Shown: one piece after another, positions 34,833-46,436 of the stretch
How positions within the stretch are numbered: position 1 is the first letter of the stretch
How the letters are laid out: each line of letters opens with the position of its first letter
Assembly: GCA_014904845.1 (NCBI GenBank)
Contig: MU119557.1
Location: forward strand, 1-46,530
Source: Acephala macrosclerotiorum
Lineage: Eukaryota > Ascomycota > Leotiomycetes > Helotiales > Mollisiaceae
Direction: 5' to 3'
DNA: 46,530 nucleotides
Notes under the pieces: generated by a model
What the model saw: only the letters and a program-made list of their open reading frames with translations
Database searches by the model: none
What the model was told of the DNA's origin: nothing
Program-made: the position numbers and the translations under genes

Positions 34833-37394
34833 TCATGCCTTTCTCCTTCGCTTCACCGTGCCCGTATTCCCAACATGACTATCTTCGTCTGCAGCAAGTT
34901 CGTCAACTTCATCTTCGTCGACGTTCCCTCCTGCCATGCTACTCTCCCTCATTTCTTCGCTCCTCCGCTCTGCACTTCGTAGACTACTGATGATCTTTTC
35001 CACATCAGCAAACATTGCCCTAGTATCCTTCACAACACCATCCTCGTCAATCTCGTAGCCGACATTGTCTCCTCTCCCTTTACCAATGCCGTGCCATCTT
35101 CGCCCGAGCCCACGGTCGGGGTCTGCGTTAAACATGACTGCGTTTGCAAACATTCGCATCAGCTCCTTCTCGAATTGGGCGTAGTTGATGATGCCCTTTG
35201 GTGGGATGATATCTTCTGAAATTGGCAGCCAGACACTGGTGGCACTAGGATTCATGTCTGCAGGAGCAGCGGCAGTGGCTGCACGATGGCCTGCTGTGAT
35301 TGCTGATCGGATTGATTTGAGATCTTGGGGGCGAAGGATCAGTGACTTATATCCGGGAGCATCACGTTCCTTTACTGGTGCTGCAAAAGTACTTGCATTC
35401 TTGTGCCCAGAGATCGCCTCAAGAGCGGATGCGGATATCTTTGGAAATGCTCGGGTCCACAGAACATGCGAAGGTGGAGCTGACGGAGGCCGTGATTCTC
35501 TAGGTATGCTGGAATCTCGCTTGCGCTTCGTAGCATGACCAGATTGGGTCGGGGGACGAGGTAGCTCATCAGCTGTAGTATCACCAGCATCTTCAACGCC
35601 ACTAGGGGTAGCAGCCTCCTGCTTCACGTGACGGTTCGGAATCTCATTGTCCAAAGAAAGTTCATCGGCATGAGACATAACTGATTGGCTTCTGTTAGAG
35701 TGGGCAATGACCGGTGAAGCCGTGCTTCCAGCCCGGCCTCTTTGCACGCCGCGGCGGGGAGCTTTGCCTTTGGGTTCTGATTTTGGAGCTTGCTTCTTTG
35801 GGGCTTTCTTTGCTGATTCGATTTTGGCGGGGCGAAGAATGGGACTGATGGGTTCCATGACTGGAGCTTCCATTTCCCTTTGGACCCGCGGAGTAGAAGC
35901 AGAAGGTGTTTGAGTCCATTTGGTCCCACTTCCAGTTGTGAACGGCACAAACCTTGAAATGGGTGTGTGAGGTACGCCTGGGCGGGGTCCAGGTGTTCCC
36001 ATCTGCACAGAAGGTCTTAGCCCTTGGTTGAGTTGGTAAGGTGACGAATATTGACGGTTCTCGGTCTGGATGAGAGCGGCTGGTTGAGGAATAAACGGTG
36101 GTCGTTGGTTCGGAGGGTATTGGTACTGTTGTGGTGGAGGAGGATATGGCTGCATATATTGAGGCTGCTGGAATTGGGGAGGTCCATTTGGGTGCGGGGG
36201 CCCATTCGGGTGAGGAGGTCCACTGCCAGAAGGCGTTCTCTGATGGGGAGAGAATGGTGGTGGATAACCTGCAGGCGGTTGCTGCATCATCGGAGATCCA
36301 GAAGGAGCCCGGTATTGCTGACCTGCCAAATCTGCCAATGCGTCCAAAGGCATCCCTGGAGAGCTCGGTGGTCTGTGTATCCCATTTGGAGGTGGTAAAA
36401 GAATTGGATGCGGATGCTGAGCACTAAGAGGAGACGAAGGAACGTGTGGATGAGGAGGTGGAAGTCCATGAGGGCTAGAGAAGGAGCCTCTTGGTGGCTG
36501 AAACTGCTGAGGATACTGAGGTGGGTATGATGCATAAGGACCAGTTTGATACGGAGGTTGCTGTTGAGGGGGAGGACCATATGGTGGTTCCCATTTCCAG
36601 TTGCTTGGCTGTTGTGTCTGCAAGGGAGATGGTCCACGAGGTCCATTGTTTCCTGTCCCCGGTGGAGGGGGAAATCCTTGAGGAGGTCGAGGTTGCTCAG
36701 GAATTTTAGAGGCAGTAGATTGCTCTTGGCTGTTATTGAGTACATCACCAATGGCCAGACCTTCTTGCCGTGCCTCAGTACGCGGAGATGGTGGAGGGTT
36801 CTGGATAGGTGTCTCTTTCGTGGCCTGGAGAGGGGCTGGTGCCCAGGCTTCTAATGGAGGTTGCAGAACATTGCCATTCGTGTTCGGTCGCGATTCCACT
36901 GGAGAGTCATTCCCGTTCGTCTTTGTCTGCTCCTCCTGTAGTATTCTTTCGTCCCATTCTCCCCTCTCGATCTCGCCAATTTCCTGCTGTATTGATGCAT
37001 ATCTTTGCTCGTCCTCACGTATAGCCTTTATCATGTAATCTCGATATCGCGCGTATAGTCGGTCGACTAGTTGTGGCATCTTCTCGCGGTACTGTCGCGC
37101 GTCCTTGATCGATGGAAGTGGTGGAGACTGAAGCTTTCGTTTCCTTGATTGACTGCCATCTTCGCCCTCCTGCTCTGCTGCCTGGAACTCATCGCGCAAA
37201 AGTTGTAGATATAATTGGCGCAAAGCATCCGTGGTCAAACGTTGCGCATCGTAGGTGTCGCCATCTTTGACAATGGGATTGGTGGTGAGAAGGTCGGAAA
37301 TTCGCTGGAAATCTTGATCCTCTGTGCCGAACGCGACTAGGGACTGGAACAGCAATAAACACTCGAGGGGAGTATATGCAGCCGTATTCGTCAT
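34833..37394 (-). CDS. Bromodomain protein, BRD8/Bdc1-like NuA4 acetyltransferase subunit candidate
   Basis: A single intron-free frame encodes 853 residues. Residues about 1-180 are helical and charged (LTTDALRQLYLQLLRDEFQ; QLVDRLYARYRDYMI). About 190-500 is low-complexity Pro/Gln/Gly. A nuclear localisation-like KRKRD lies near 625, and about 670-805 looks like a bromodomain with an insert (YKSLILRPQDLKSIRSAI; FEKELMRMFANAVMFNADPD). The tail is acidic and ends in KRRRKA. This order resembles BRD8 and fission-yeast Bdc1, subunits of the NuA4 histone acetyltransferase (from memory). Nuclear chromatin role inferred. The ATG at 37394 is the first in frame. It begins the conserved core-gene stretch. 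Confidence 0.8.
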   Translation of the reverse strand: MTNTAAYTPLECLLLFQSLVAFGTEDQDFQRISDLLTTNPIVKDGDTYDAQRLTTDALRQLYLQLLRDEFQAAEQEGEDGSQSRKRKLQSPPLPSIKDARQYREKMPQLVDRLYARYRDYMIKAIREDEQRYASIQQEIGEIERGEWDERILQEEQTKTNGNDSPVESRPNTNGNVLQPPLEAWAPAPLQATKETPIQNPPPSPRTEARQEGLAIGDVLNNSQEQSTASKIPEQPRPPQGFPPPPGTGNNGPRGPSPLQTQQPSNWKWEPPYGPPPQQQPPYQTGPYASYPPQYPQQFQPPRGSFSSPHGLPPPHPHVPSSPLSAQHPHPILLPPPNGIHRPPSSPGMPLDALADLAGQQYRAPSGSPMMQQPPAGYPPPFSPHQRTPSGSGPPHPNGPPHPNGPPQFQQPQYMQPYPPPPQQYQYPPNQRPPFIPQPAALIQTENRQYSSPYQLNQGLRPSVQMGTPGPRPGVPHTPISRFVPFTTGSGTKWTQTPSASTPRVQREMEAPVMEPISPILRPAKIESAKKAPKKQAPKSEPKGKAPRRGVQRGRAGSTASPVIAHSNRSQSVMSHADELSLDNEIPNRHVKQEAATPSGVEDAGDTTADELPRPPTQSGHATKRKRDSSIPRESRPPSAPPSHVLWTRAFPKISASALEAISGHKNASTFAAPVKERDAPGYKSLILRPQDLKSIRSAITAGHRAATAAAPADMNPSATSVWLPISEDIIPPKGIINYAQFEKELMRMFANAVMFNADPDRGLGRRWHGIGKGRGDNVGYEIDEDGVVKDTRAMFADVEKIISSLRSAERRSEEMRESSMAGGNVDEDEVDELAADEDSHVGNTGTVKRRRKA

Positions 37395-38691
37395 GGGCCA
37401 GTGAATTCCTCGCCAGCGATCGAGGGGAAGTTCACGGCTGGAGACAAGGTGAAGAGGCGCCAGGACGATGAGCTTCAGAGAACGTTAGACGGTGCGCGGA
37501 GGAGATGAGGCGTTGTATTTGATTACCTGTCGGAATGGGTCGTATCTTCGACCTAGATCGATCGCGATTCGATGGATTTCATGGAGTTGAGGGCGTTGTT
37601 GACTCTTTTCGCGATGACGATGCTATTCCGTAAGAATGAAAGATTGGAGGGTCACGTGTACAAAGAGGACCTAGCGGATCATAGTTAAACCGACGAGCGC
37701 TAGCTGCATGAGTTAGCCTCTTAAATGTTCAGCCTCATTTCAAGTCGAAGACAAATGATTTGAAGGACGTGGACATCGAGAACCATCCATTGTCTCATGC
37801 ATATATATTGAAGGAACAACAGCGTGGTGGTTGGAAGGACCTACTCAGGTTGCCCACGAACGCTCCTTCCCCAAGCCAAAGTCTTTTTTTCATTCATTCT
37901 TCCCTCTAAGAAGTTTTTAAGGGATACATCATCTCCAGCCCTTCAAATTCGGAGGAGGTGAGTATGATTAAGATAGCTCACGCCTCGAGGAGAAACATTG
38001 CTTTTTACCAACCGAAAGGAGTACCTTCTGGTCAATACCCTTCTCAATTGAAAGCCACCCCGCCTTTCCCTATATGCGAACTATCAAGAAAACCTGTCAC
38101 GTGAATTATATCTTAATGTGCACTTTCCACTGCCGTCACGGAGTTCCAGTCCTCTAAACGGGAACACAGCACTAGAACATCATGCCTTTACCCTTTCCAA
38201 ACTCGACACCAGAACCATGATACACCATCCCCGAATTTCTATAAATCGATGGCCCCTTTCTATCTCCTTTCGCAACACCGCCTCATCATGAATCATTCTT
38301 GGTACCTTTTATGCCTCAATATCCAGGCCGCACCCTCCGACCATCATGCACCTGCCTTCGCGTATCAGATTGCAGGCATAAGCTGGCCAAATTGCGGTAT
38401 GAATCCCCTCCGCATAAACCACCTAATCATACCTGACGACGAACTGCAAGACATCCCTCGCGTTCCCCCTTTCTCCTGTCTGTATTTGGAACTTCAGGCT
38501 ATTCACCTCAAAGCGAGAAGGGTAGAACTGCTACTCCGAGACAAGAGCTGCACTAGCCGAACCCCTTATATTGGGTAATTTAGCTTTTTGGGGATCCGCA
38601 TACTTCATCTGCGACCTGCAACATCATTACTTCCTCCAAACCTCTATCCTACGAACCTATAGTCTATATTCATACATCAGATCGTTTCAAC
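37395..38691. other. Intergenic region between divergent genes
   Basis: About 1.3 kb between the divergent bromodomain and coiled-coil genes, presumably containing both promoters. A 109-codon ATG frame at 38,249-38,578 has no motif or codon pattern that convinces me. No repeats or RNA genes are seen. Confidence 0.4.
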
Positions 38692-39327
38692 ATGTCCGAC
38701 GAGGAGATTGATAGAGAATGGAAGCCTTCCGCAAGGCCACAATCGTATGCGCCCAAGCTAGTGGGGCCAGCCGTGTTGGGAGACTGACCGCTCGCAGGAC
38801 GATGGCTCGCTCCTTTTCCCTCGCACTGAACGACCTTTTCAAGATTGACAACAGCTTGGCAGATCTAGATGCTGCCGTCTATGAGAAGTGCGTTGTATCA
38901 GGCTGTCCAGCGACCCCATTCTGACCGCCTTTGCAGGAAGCAAGCTGTATCCACCCAAACCTCCGAACTTGAAGCACTCGAAGCACGGCTCAGAGCGACG
39001 GAAGAACGACTTAAGAAAGCTGGAGCAAGCCCACCAGGCAAGTCACCGACGGGAAGGTCCAGTCCGCGACTGAGGGCACCTCTGTCAGGCGATACATTCA
39101 AGGAGGGTGAACAACCTACAAGCCCGCTTGCCTCCGAGTTCAGAAATTCCCGCCCCAACACAAGCAGACCACAAACAAAGGAAGGATGGACAGCGCCGAT
39201 GCTAGGGGCACTCCCTCCTACTCCAGGTGCTAGCGAAGGTGAATCCGAATCTGAATACGTCCTGGTCTCAAGAAGGCAGAGTGCTGACAAGAGGGAAGAT
39301 GGAGACAATCCTCCGCCACAGAAGTAA
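38692..39327 (+). CDS. Small coiled-coil protein of unknown function
   Basis: Exons 38692-38744, 38798-38887 and 38937-39327 join to 177 residues. Both introns (53 and 49 nt) have CTGAC branch sites and CAG ends. The protein starts MSDEEIDREWKPSARPQ, has a predicted coiled coil at about residues 20-75 (SLALNDLFKIDNSLADLDAA, then TSELEALEARLRATEERLKK), and ends in a disordered Ser/Pro-rich tail containing SPTGRSSPRLRAP. I do not recognise a named family; a small adaptor or BLOC-like complex subunit is possible from size and shape only. Confidence 0.75.
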
Positions 39328-40439
39328 CCGGAGGATCAATCATTGGGATGCATAATTATATGGCGTATAAGGTGCAGGTGCATTGGGTCTTGCACATCAT
39401 TCGCTCGTTGGATACCAGGGTCTGGATTGTATATACCACTGATGATTGCAATCGATGCTTTCGAGTTTATAAGGTGTTGATCTCATGGCATATGCAGTGT
39501 ACAGATTTCCTCGCCGTGTCGCGAAACCCGCTGCTACACGATTCTTCGAATCCACGCACACCTCACTTTTTTCCGAAGTCCTACGACCAATCGTTTCGAC
39601 TCAACTTTCGACATGCAACGTTTCTCGATTGCGCGGCTTAGTTTCACTACACCGAAGACGACATGTCATCACAAACAGCTGTGGACCGACAACTTTAATT
39701 CAGACCATGATCTTTACTTCGCAGACTTGGCACATTCGGATGCCGTGTCGAAGTTGAGATATCAAACACCTGTAGGACGCGCATATCATGTTGATGACGG
39801 AAAGGAAGAGTAGTATAGATGAATCTCGCGGCTTTCTGCAGCTTCGGGTGCTACAAGTGGTCTGGGTCACAAGTCTATCAGACATGGAGACTGTGATTCC
39901 TCAGCTATGAAAAAATAGTAATTGGGATCCTGCAGACTGGAGAGTTTCATTGTTCGTGCCGCGAGAGGTTCTGGCAAGCCAAGATGGCTTTTAGATGAAG
40001 TTGCGAAAGTATTGTGCCTTTCATCTACCCGAGCGGAGCGAGAAGTTCGTGCCACCTCCAGTCTCGTTACCTCCATCAGCTCTGGTACTGTTGTGAGCCT
40101 TTTCTGTATATTTTCGAGAGGGTCTTCTGGTTGCCAAAGAAGCAGATGAGAAGCAAGATGCACGCATCCGCTTTCTCCTCTCACTCTTCGCCAGACTCAT
40201 GATCTAGTAAGCCATGAAGATTTTGCAACAGCTCACCTCTGCGCTTTGCGGTTGTTTTAGACGAACACAAATGATGGATCAGTCCCTCGTCTCAAAGGGA
40301 AACCTGATCGCCTCGATCAGATGTTGCAGAGCTGGACGGCAAAGTATAAGGATGGCCAAAGGCTCGAAAAACATTCTCCATCAACCAACCATTCCAAACA
40401 TCAAGATCAATACAACAAATCTTTCAAGTCTAACTCACC
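39328..40439. other. Intergenic, no confident gene
   Basis: About 1.1 kb. A 66-codon ATG frame at 39,613-39,813 (+) and a roughly 60-codon ATG frame on the minus strand starting near 40,205 are present, but neither has recognisable features or splice-supported extension. Either could be a small hypothetical gene; I do not call them. Confidence 0.4.
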
Positions 40440-41157
40440 ATGCTCTCCTCCATGATTGCCCTTTTCGCCCTGGCCTCTGCCACATGAGGCACGCCAAGGC
40501 ACTGCTCCAGATCCTAGCGAAGTCTACATCCGCAACATCACCTATGATGGTTCTGGCTGCCCCCAAGGCTCAGTCGGTGAGTTGCTTCAGACGATCGTGA
40601 TACATGCGCCCTTCTCTCCTGCTTCCATTTCCTCGCTGATAACCCTCCACGTCGCTTTACTTTGATCTTCGATTCATTCCAGGCCGAGACTGGACCTGAC
40701 ACCACACCAGATCAGTCCCGCAGATACTGCTAGATCAATCTCGATCTCAATTACTCTCAAGGCTTCCAGTACTCTGTCTTCCAGACTACATTCAGAGGAT
40801 ATACTTACTTGAATCCTGCTGTTACTGCTCGAGAATCTGTTCTCTACTACTTCTCCGGCCGTACGTCCTCAGCCCTTACCCTAGCCCTTTCGTCTTCTCT
40901 GAAAACTTCTAGCGAATCGATAGCAAGTCACAACCTCTACAACCTTCCATAGGCCCCTCTATGAAAACTATGTCATCGACTTAGCAGTCGCTTTCACTAG
41001 CCTTGTCTGGAGCCCTTGTGGTGCACACTGGCCTCTCAATCTTGGTATCCAGGTTGCACTCACGAGCACCAACATCAGCCAGAGCGGATTGATGACGGAT
41101 GATAAAATCGATGTTAGTATCAAGTATATTACTGGTATTCAATGGCGGAGATGTTGA
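40440..41157 (+). pseudogene. DUF4360 secreted-protein gene, inactivated
   Basis: Read across frames, the region encodes a recognisable DUF4360 protein, a family of small secreted fungal proteins. A signal-peptide start (MLSSMIALFALASAT) is followed by VYIRNITYDGSGCPQGSVG, TLIFDSFQAETGPD, LDLNYSQGFQYSVFQTTFRG, SLVWSPCGAHWPLNLGIQ and the tail YITGIQWRRC, with stop at 41,155-41,157. Damage: a frameshift after the signal peptide (about 40,480), TAG at 40,731-40,733 where the family has Gln, a second TAG at 40,921-40,923 just after a 52-nt intron (40,861-40,912), and no clear acceptor for the first intron (donor at 40,577). Both TAG codons are explained by CAG-to-TAG, a C-to-T change at CpA. Confidence 0.75.
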
Positions 41158-42707
41158 AGTATGTTTGTCGAATGAAGAGGAGGCCCAGAAAGGAACTGTA
41201 GGGAAGTGATTAAGACACCTTTTTTGATTTAGTTGCTTACCCTACAGTGTGTTTTCTTTGTGACTTTAGCAGAACTCGACACCTCTTATTCCATGTCGCG
41301 GTATTCAAAACTAAATGCGGAACGAGCATTTTGCTCACCATTTTTAATTCCACCTTCGCTCGTTTCAAGGGTGCAATTTGTTTTCTTCGCTCCTCAAGTG
41401 ACTTCTGTCGTACACCAACGTACTTCCCCGCCTTTGCCTTACATGAAGCAACTTCGTACAACCTCATTTCATCATCAAAGCCTCTTTCCCTCCGCATACA
41501 TGCCGATTTTCGAGCTGCCTGGCCTCATCACCGGGGACATCTCGATTGGGTTTTCTCTTAATTGTATCCTTCGCGTGATGCAATCTCCTGGTTTGCCTTT
41601 TTTTTTTCCACATGGCGCCTCGCAGCTACAGAATGTAGATTGAACCCTCTCCGGCATAGATGCTCTCTTGAACTGGAAACTTGGTAATCTTTGATACTCG
41701 AGATGATAATAAGACAGGATACACAAGGCTGATCTTGTAGCCTTCAACACGAGGCAAGCAATATCAAATGGAGATAGGAGGAGTGCTAGTAAAGTCGTGT
41801 TTGGTCTCAATGATTCTGCATCTATTTGAAGGTATGTATAAACGCTGATGCTCCCTCCTACGTATTAACCTTCGTCACAAAATCTTCCCTCTCTCTTAGA
41901 TCTCCCAATGACGTTCGGACACTTTTATATCGGTCACCACCAGCTTCAGTTTCAAAAATGTGCGTCTTCACATTTCTCCCCACTACTCCCACAGCCACTT
42001 CTCCCCTGAAAAGAAAGCATTACTACGTCATCACCACCGGCTGTATCACAACACCCAAAAGCAACATATTCCCAAACTAGGTCCTCGAACCAGCTCCGAT
42101 CGAGCTCTACAAGCTTACACGACTCGACGACAGGGATGGATATGGAATTCTGGTCTCGCAGCTCATTGTGCACAATAGAAATACAGGTCCAGGGTTAAGG
42201 ACTAAGCAAGTTCAGTAAATAGAAAAGGTGCTAGAGTAAAAGTGGCGGGGAGGATAGATGAAAGGAGGATGTTAGAGCTGCGACTGAAGAGTTGTCAAGG
42301 ATACATAAATTTCGGGGGAATCGAGCTGGCGACTGGGGAGTTTGATGTTAATCATCCGACCATAGTAAGCAGGAAGGATATGGGGACTGTTGAGAGTATC
42401 TTGTGTTATTATGTGCCGCCATATGAGACCGATCATTGAGGAAAACATCTGTATAGAGAGAAAGGAACGAAAAACGGGACAATAAAAGCAGAAAGCATAA
42501 GAAGTGGAAGTGGAAAGAGAAGCGTGCGACGAGGAGGCGAGGGAAGGGAAGGGAAGGGAAGGGAAGGGAAGAACTCGTCATTATGATTAAGCTTTCTCTG
42601 ATCTAAGTCTACATACTTCGTGATGACAGGAATAATGCAATGTCCGTCGCTCGCTTGGATATCAAAGTCGCTGAAAAGTACAAAACCCAAACCTTGACTT
42701 CATCCAT
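41158..42707. other. Intergenic, no confident gene
   Basis: About 1.55 kb between the DUF4360 relic and the 3' end of the dynamin gene. Short frames occur on both strands without motifs or good start context. The only clear structure is the GGGAA microsatellite at 42,541-42,570. Confidence 0.4.
42541..42570. repeat. (GGGAA)6 microsatellite
   Basis: Six perfect tandem copies of GGGAA lie about 140 bp downstream of the dynamin-like stop codon. On that gene's strand they read TTCCC and may fall in its 3' UTR. Confidence 0.95.
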
Positions 42708-45392
42708 CTATCTCTTCTTTCCGAAAATGTTCCTCGATGTCTTCGATCCCAAGTACTGATCATAATCCGCTGGCGCTTGAGAAGCGTCAGATCGTGAATA
42801 GGTGTGAGCATATTGTGTATTCACCCCATTTGTCTGACCAGGAGCCGAGTACTCTCCATTCGAAAACCCAGGACGAGTTCCACTTGCGGGAGGGCTGGCA
42901 AGGTAGGCATCATCATTCACTGCGGTCTTTCCTGGACGAGGTGGTGGAGGGGGCGCTGGGTAGGAGGGTCGACTTTGGGACTGGGTTGCGTAGTAGTCCT
43001 GTGCGCTTTGGTCCCATCCTCCTGCAGGAGTTTGAGGAGTCTCGACTGAGTTTGTGCTTCGACGGGGCTCAGGGTAGTATTCTGGTGAAGCGAGTCGGGT
43101 GCTATTCGTGCCATTGGTCATAGGTGGTTGTGTTTCGATCGGAGGGGCTGGTTGGGATTTTCCTGCTGCTGGCTTGCGAGAAGGTACTTCACTTGAGAGA
43201 GTCTTACTCGATGTAGGCTCATGTCTCGTTGTTGGGCTTGATTGCTCGTCTTCGTCTTCATCCTCGGACTCTTCTTCTTCATCGCCATACTGGAGACATG
43301 TTAGCTTGACTCACACGCGTATTGGCTGAACTTACCACTCTCAACTCCTTTCGCATAGCTAAGTTGGCACATAGGTCTCGAGCTTCTTCGATAGCCTTCT
43401 TTTTCGCCTTCAGAGTCTGCCGTCTGTCCCGAGTCTCCTTGTTCTCGGCTGCGATGGCTTCAACGTGCTCGTTCTTCATTCTCCAGACCTTGACGGAGTT
43501 GAACACAGAGCCGAGACCTTGGAGCAGATGTCGCTCGACCACTTGCGTGATAACATTCATGATGAAGATTTTGGCTGAAAGCTCGTAGTGGATAAGCATC
43601 TTCTCAAGCACCTCCTCTGCCACAGTGTACGGTCGCTCAGGGTTTGCAGCAGCATGCCAATTCTTGAGTCGAACCTCATACTCGGGATCATATGGCTGCA
43701 CCTCGTAATGTTGGTCCTTCTTGAGAATCTCGACCTCCTGCTGGGCCTTCTCCATCATCTCGTTCATTTGAGGATCAAGAAAAACTCGTCGCAAAGGCTC
43801 ACGCATCCTTCCAGGCCAAGTCTCGTCGATGACCTCAGCCAAAAACTCACTGCAGATCACACCCAGATTCTCCTTGTGCTGCTGTGCCAGCCTTGTCCAT
43901 TTCTCTGAATGGTTCTGGAATAGAGTATAGACAAGACGAGGGTTGTGGTCTGTTGGAAATTCGGTACCCCGATTCTGTCGAAGGAGGGGCTCGACCTCTC
44001 TTTGGGCATACTCAGACTTTGAAAGTCCACCAGGACGAGAGACATTCGCAGTAGGGTCTGCGCTAGACGAAAAATTGAGTTTGTGACCGAGATCTCGAAC
44101 TCGCCTGGCAAACTTTTGGTTCTCTTCGACCGCTCTTGCTCGCAAATTTTGGGGTGGCGTTCCTTTCTGGTCCACAATCGAGGGGAAGAATGCCCGACCG
44201 GCAGGGTTCTTATACGTGCCGTGAACGGCAGGATTGACAAGGTCCTTCGAATCCGCACATAATTGCGCCAGTTCCTCCCTCATCTCTTCGATAGTATCCT
44301 TCCCCTCGCCCATCATCTTCAACTCGTTATCGCACTCGTCAAGAGCTTTGTTGATCTCTCGGCGCAATGCCTTCACATGCTTCCCGATGTGGCGCTGCAG
44401 TTGAAAACTGAGCTTTTGCTTCAGTGCAGTCGCTCCACGCATCTCTGGTGGAAGCTCGCTCCATTTCCCGGTTTTGAAGAACTCATTTTCCCTCTGGATT
44501 CTTTCCTCCGGAGAAGGCCAAGGCTCGTTTTTCCGGCGGGGTCCTGGATTCAAGAGGACAAACCATCCCAATTTCAACTCATTCTCCTTGTCCTTGTTGT
44601 TCACTAAAGCGATGAACTTGTCCTCGAGGCCGATGGACAACGTGAGATCGGGTTTCGTCAGAACGCCAATTGTCCTTCCTCCTGTAGGGTCGAAATGTCG
44701 AGCTTTAATCAAAACAGGTGCTTGAACATAATCACCATTGCCACCAATAACCGCGAGAATGATTGTCCGAGGATTTTTCATGTACCGATCAGTGAGGTCA
44801 TTAATAGCTTTGATGTCCTCTTTTGATTGGTCGTTGTTCGGATTTTGGACGAGACCAGGTAAATCGACCAATGTCAGCAGCGGCATGTTCGGACCTTGCT
44901 TTTCTACAACCAACACATCTCTCGTTGCAAACCTTCCCGGAATTCCCTTTGGAGCGATCTGGTCGACGGCGTGATTCATGAGAACATCGAATGGAGTGTT
45001 TTCGTTCACCGTTCCGCCGAACTTGGATAGCCTGTCTTGATCCGCAAAACTTCTGGTGCTGCGATCAGGGATAATCTTGACAGTGAACTTCTCTGTTTTC
45101 GAGCGCCTCAGCCTGATTTCGGTCGCAAATCTTGTACACGCGCCGGCTTCTCTGGGAAATGGTGTCCCAGTGATCGCTTCGAGGACAGAACTCTTTCCTG
45201 CGGATTGATCTCCGACGACCACGATCTGGGGAAGCTTGACATTGTCGAGTTGCGCAAATTGAAGCTTATCGATGAGGTCGAGAAGTCCCTGTTGTTCGTT
45301 GGCGAGGTCCTGCGCTTCTAAACTGGCTCCGACAGATTGACTAAATGACATTAGTAGAGAATCTCCCGAGAGTGAAGAGACACTTACGACAT
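42708..45392 (-). CDS. Dynamin-like GTPase
   Basis: Exons 45392-45388, 45340-43336 and 43289-42708 join to 863 residues. The GTPase domain (about 35-310) shows G1 GDQSAGKSS (45-53), G3 DLPGL and G4 TKPD. A middle/stalk region and a GTPase-effector-like helical segment follow (to about 660), then an acidic stretch (DEEEESEDEDEDE) and a Ser/Pro-rich tail with PAPPPPPRPGK. It belongs to the Mx/dynamin-like group common in filamentous fungi and probably acts on membranes; the exact organelle is unknown. Start choice: a 5-nt first exon (ATGTC) plus a 47-nt intron with TACTAAT and TTTAG gives MSQSVGASLE. The alternative ATG at 45351, inside that intron, gives MSFSQSVG and an otherwise identical protein of 865 residues. 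The gene starts only about 1 kb from the telomeric repeats. Confidence 0.9.
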
Positions 45393-46436
45393 GTTTGCGT
45401 TGTTGAGAGAAGGAAGAGACAGAGGGGCCGTGGAAGACTTTATTCGATGCCTGCGAGGCTGGAGGTGCTACAGTATGCAGCTGCGTAACTATAGTGGCAA
45501 TAACGCCACGTGTATGGCTGGGCTGTTACCTAAAAAGATAATCGTTGAGACATGACGGCTGAATCACAGCAAGGCAGCAGGCAAACCGCCCAGAAAGTCA
45601 TTCACATGCAGAATCGACGTCGTTTGCGACGCCACAGTGGTGGCTATGCTGTCGCCACAGCCAAGCACTGAAATCTCAATTCCGATCTTCCCAGTTACAA
45701 TTTCACAATGCTCAGTTCAATACAACTTCATCAAACAAGTCTTTGCAATTGTTGCATACTAATATTCTTTAATTAAAAATGTCGATCGTAAGCTTGTATT
45801 ATTATTTTAGAGCGACGAGAACGGGCGTCGGATTCGGGTCGAATTAAAGTTTGTATTAGAGTTCTTAAGTAAAAAGCAAGCCTCTGCGCCTGCGGCAGAT
45901 CTGAGTATTTCCCGGGTGCAGTCTATTACTTTTACCAGTGCGTAGCACTCGAGAACACATAATAACACGTGCAGCACGTGATTTCCACGTGATACCACGT
46001 TTTCTCGGCTCGAAACGTAGTCTAATTATTATTCTTAAATTAATTTCAGTATAATTGGTTTATTTCTCCATATAAACTATTAACGTAGATTTGCCGAGGT
46101 AATTAAATTGATTTAATTAAGTTGATTTATTAAAGTTACGTTTAAATAAATTCGAATACGATTTAAATTCGAATATAAATTAATTTTAATATATACGATA
46201 TTAATTTCGTTAAAATATTAAATTAAAATTTATTGTAAAATTATTTATTATGATCGTTATTTAACGATTGGATTTTTAATAAAAAAAAGTAAATATATAA
46301 ATTTAATTAATAAAATTTAAAATTTTAAATATAAAATCGAAAATTGTAATAAAATATAATATATAAAAGTTTAAAGTACGAATTAAAAATACGCTAATTA
46401 AAAAAACGTATAAAATAATTTAAAATAAACGCATTG
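45393..46436. repeat. Subtelomeric sequence, increasingly AT-rich, with CACGTG cluster
   Basis: The first ~370 bp look like the dynamin promoter. From about 45,760 the sequence mixes GC-normal patches with AT-rich DNA, and after about 46,010 it is almost pure A+T with C mostly in CpG, as in the large block. Three CACGTG palindromes lie within 26 bp at 45,966-45,991 and a fourth at 45,507-45,512. No credible gene is seen. Confidence 0.6.

Noticed and set aside
36051..37038. Long open frames antisense to the bromodomain gene
   Set aside because: They mirror the Pro/Gln-rich low-complexity coding strand and are shadows of it.
38249..38578. 109-codon ATG frame between the bromodomain and coiled-coil genes
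   Set aside because: No recognisable motif, unusual composition and no splice-supported extension; left as intergenic.
43322..45321. Plus-strand frames across the dynamin-like gene
   Set aside because: The opposite strand encodes an unmistakable GTPase; these are chance antisense frames.
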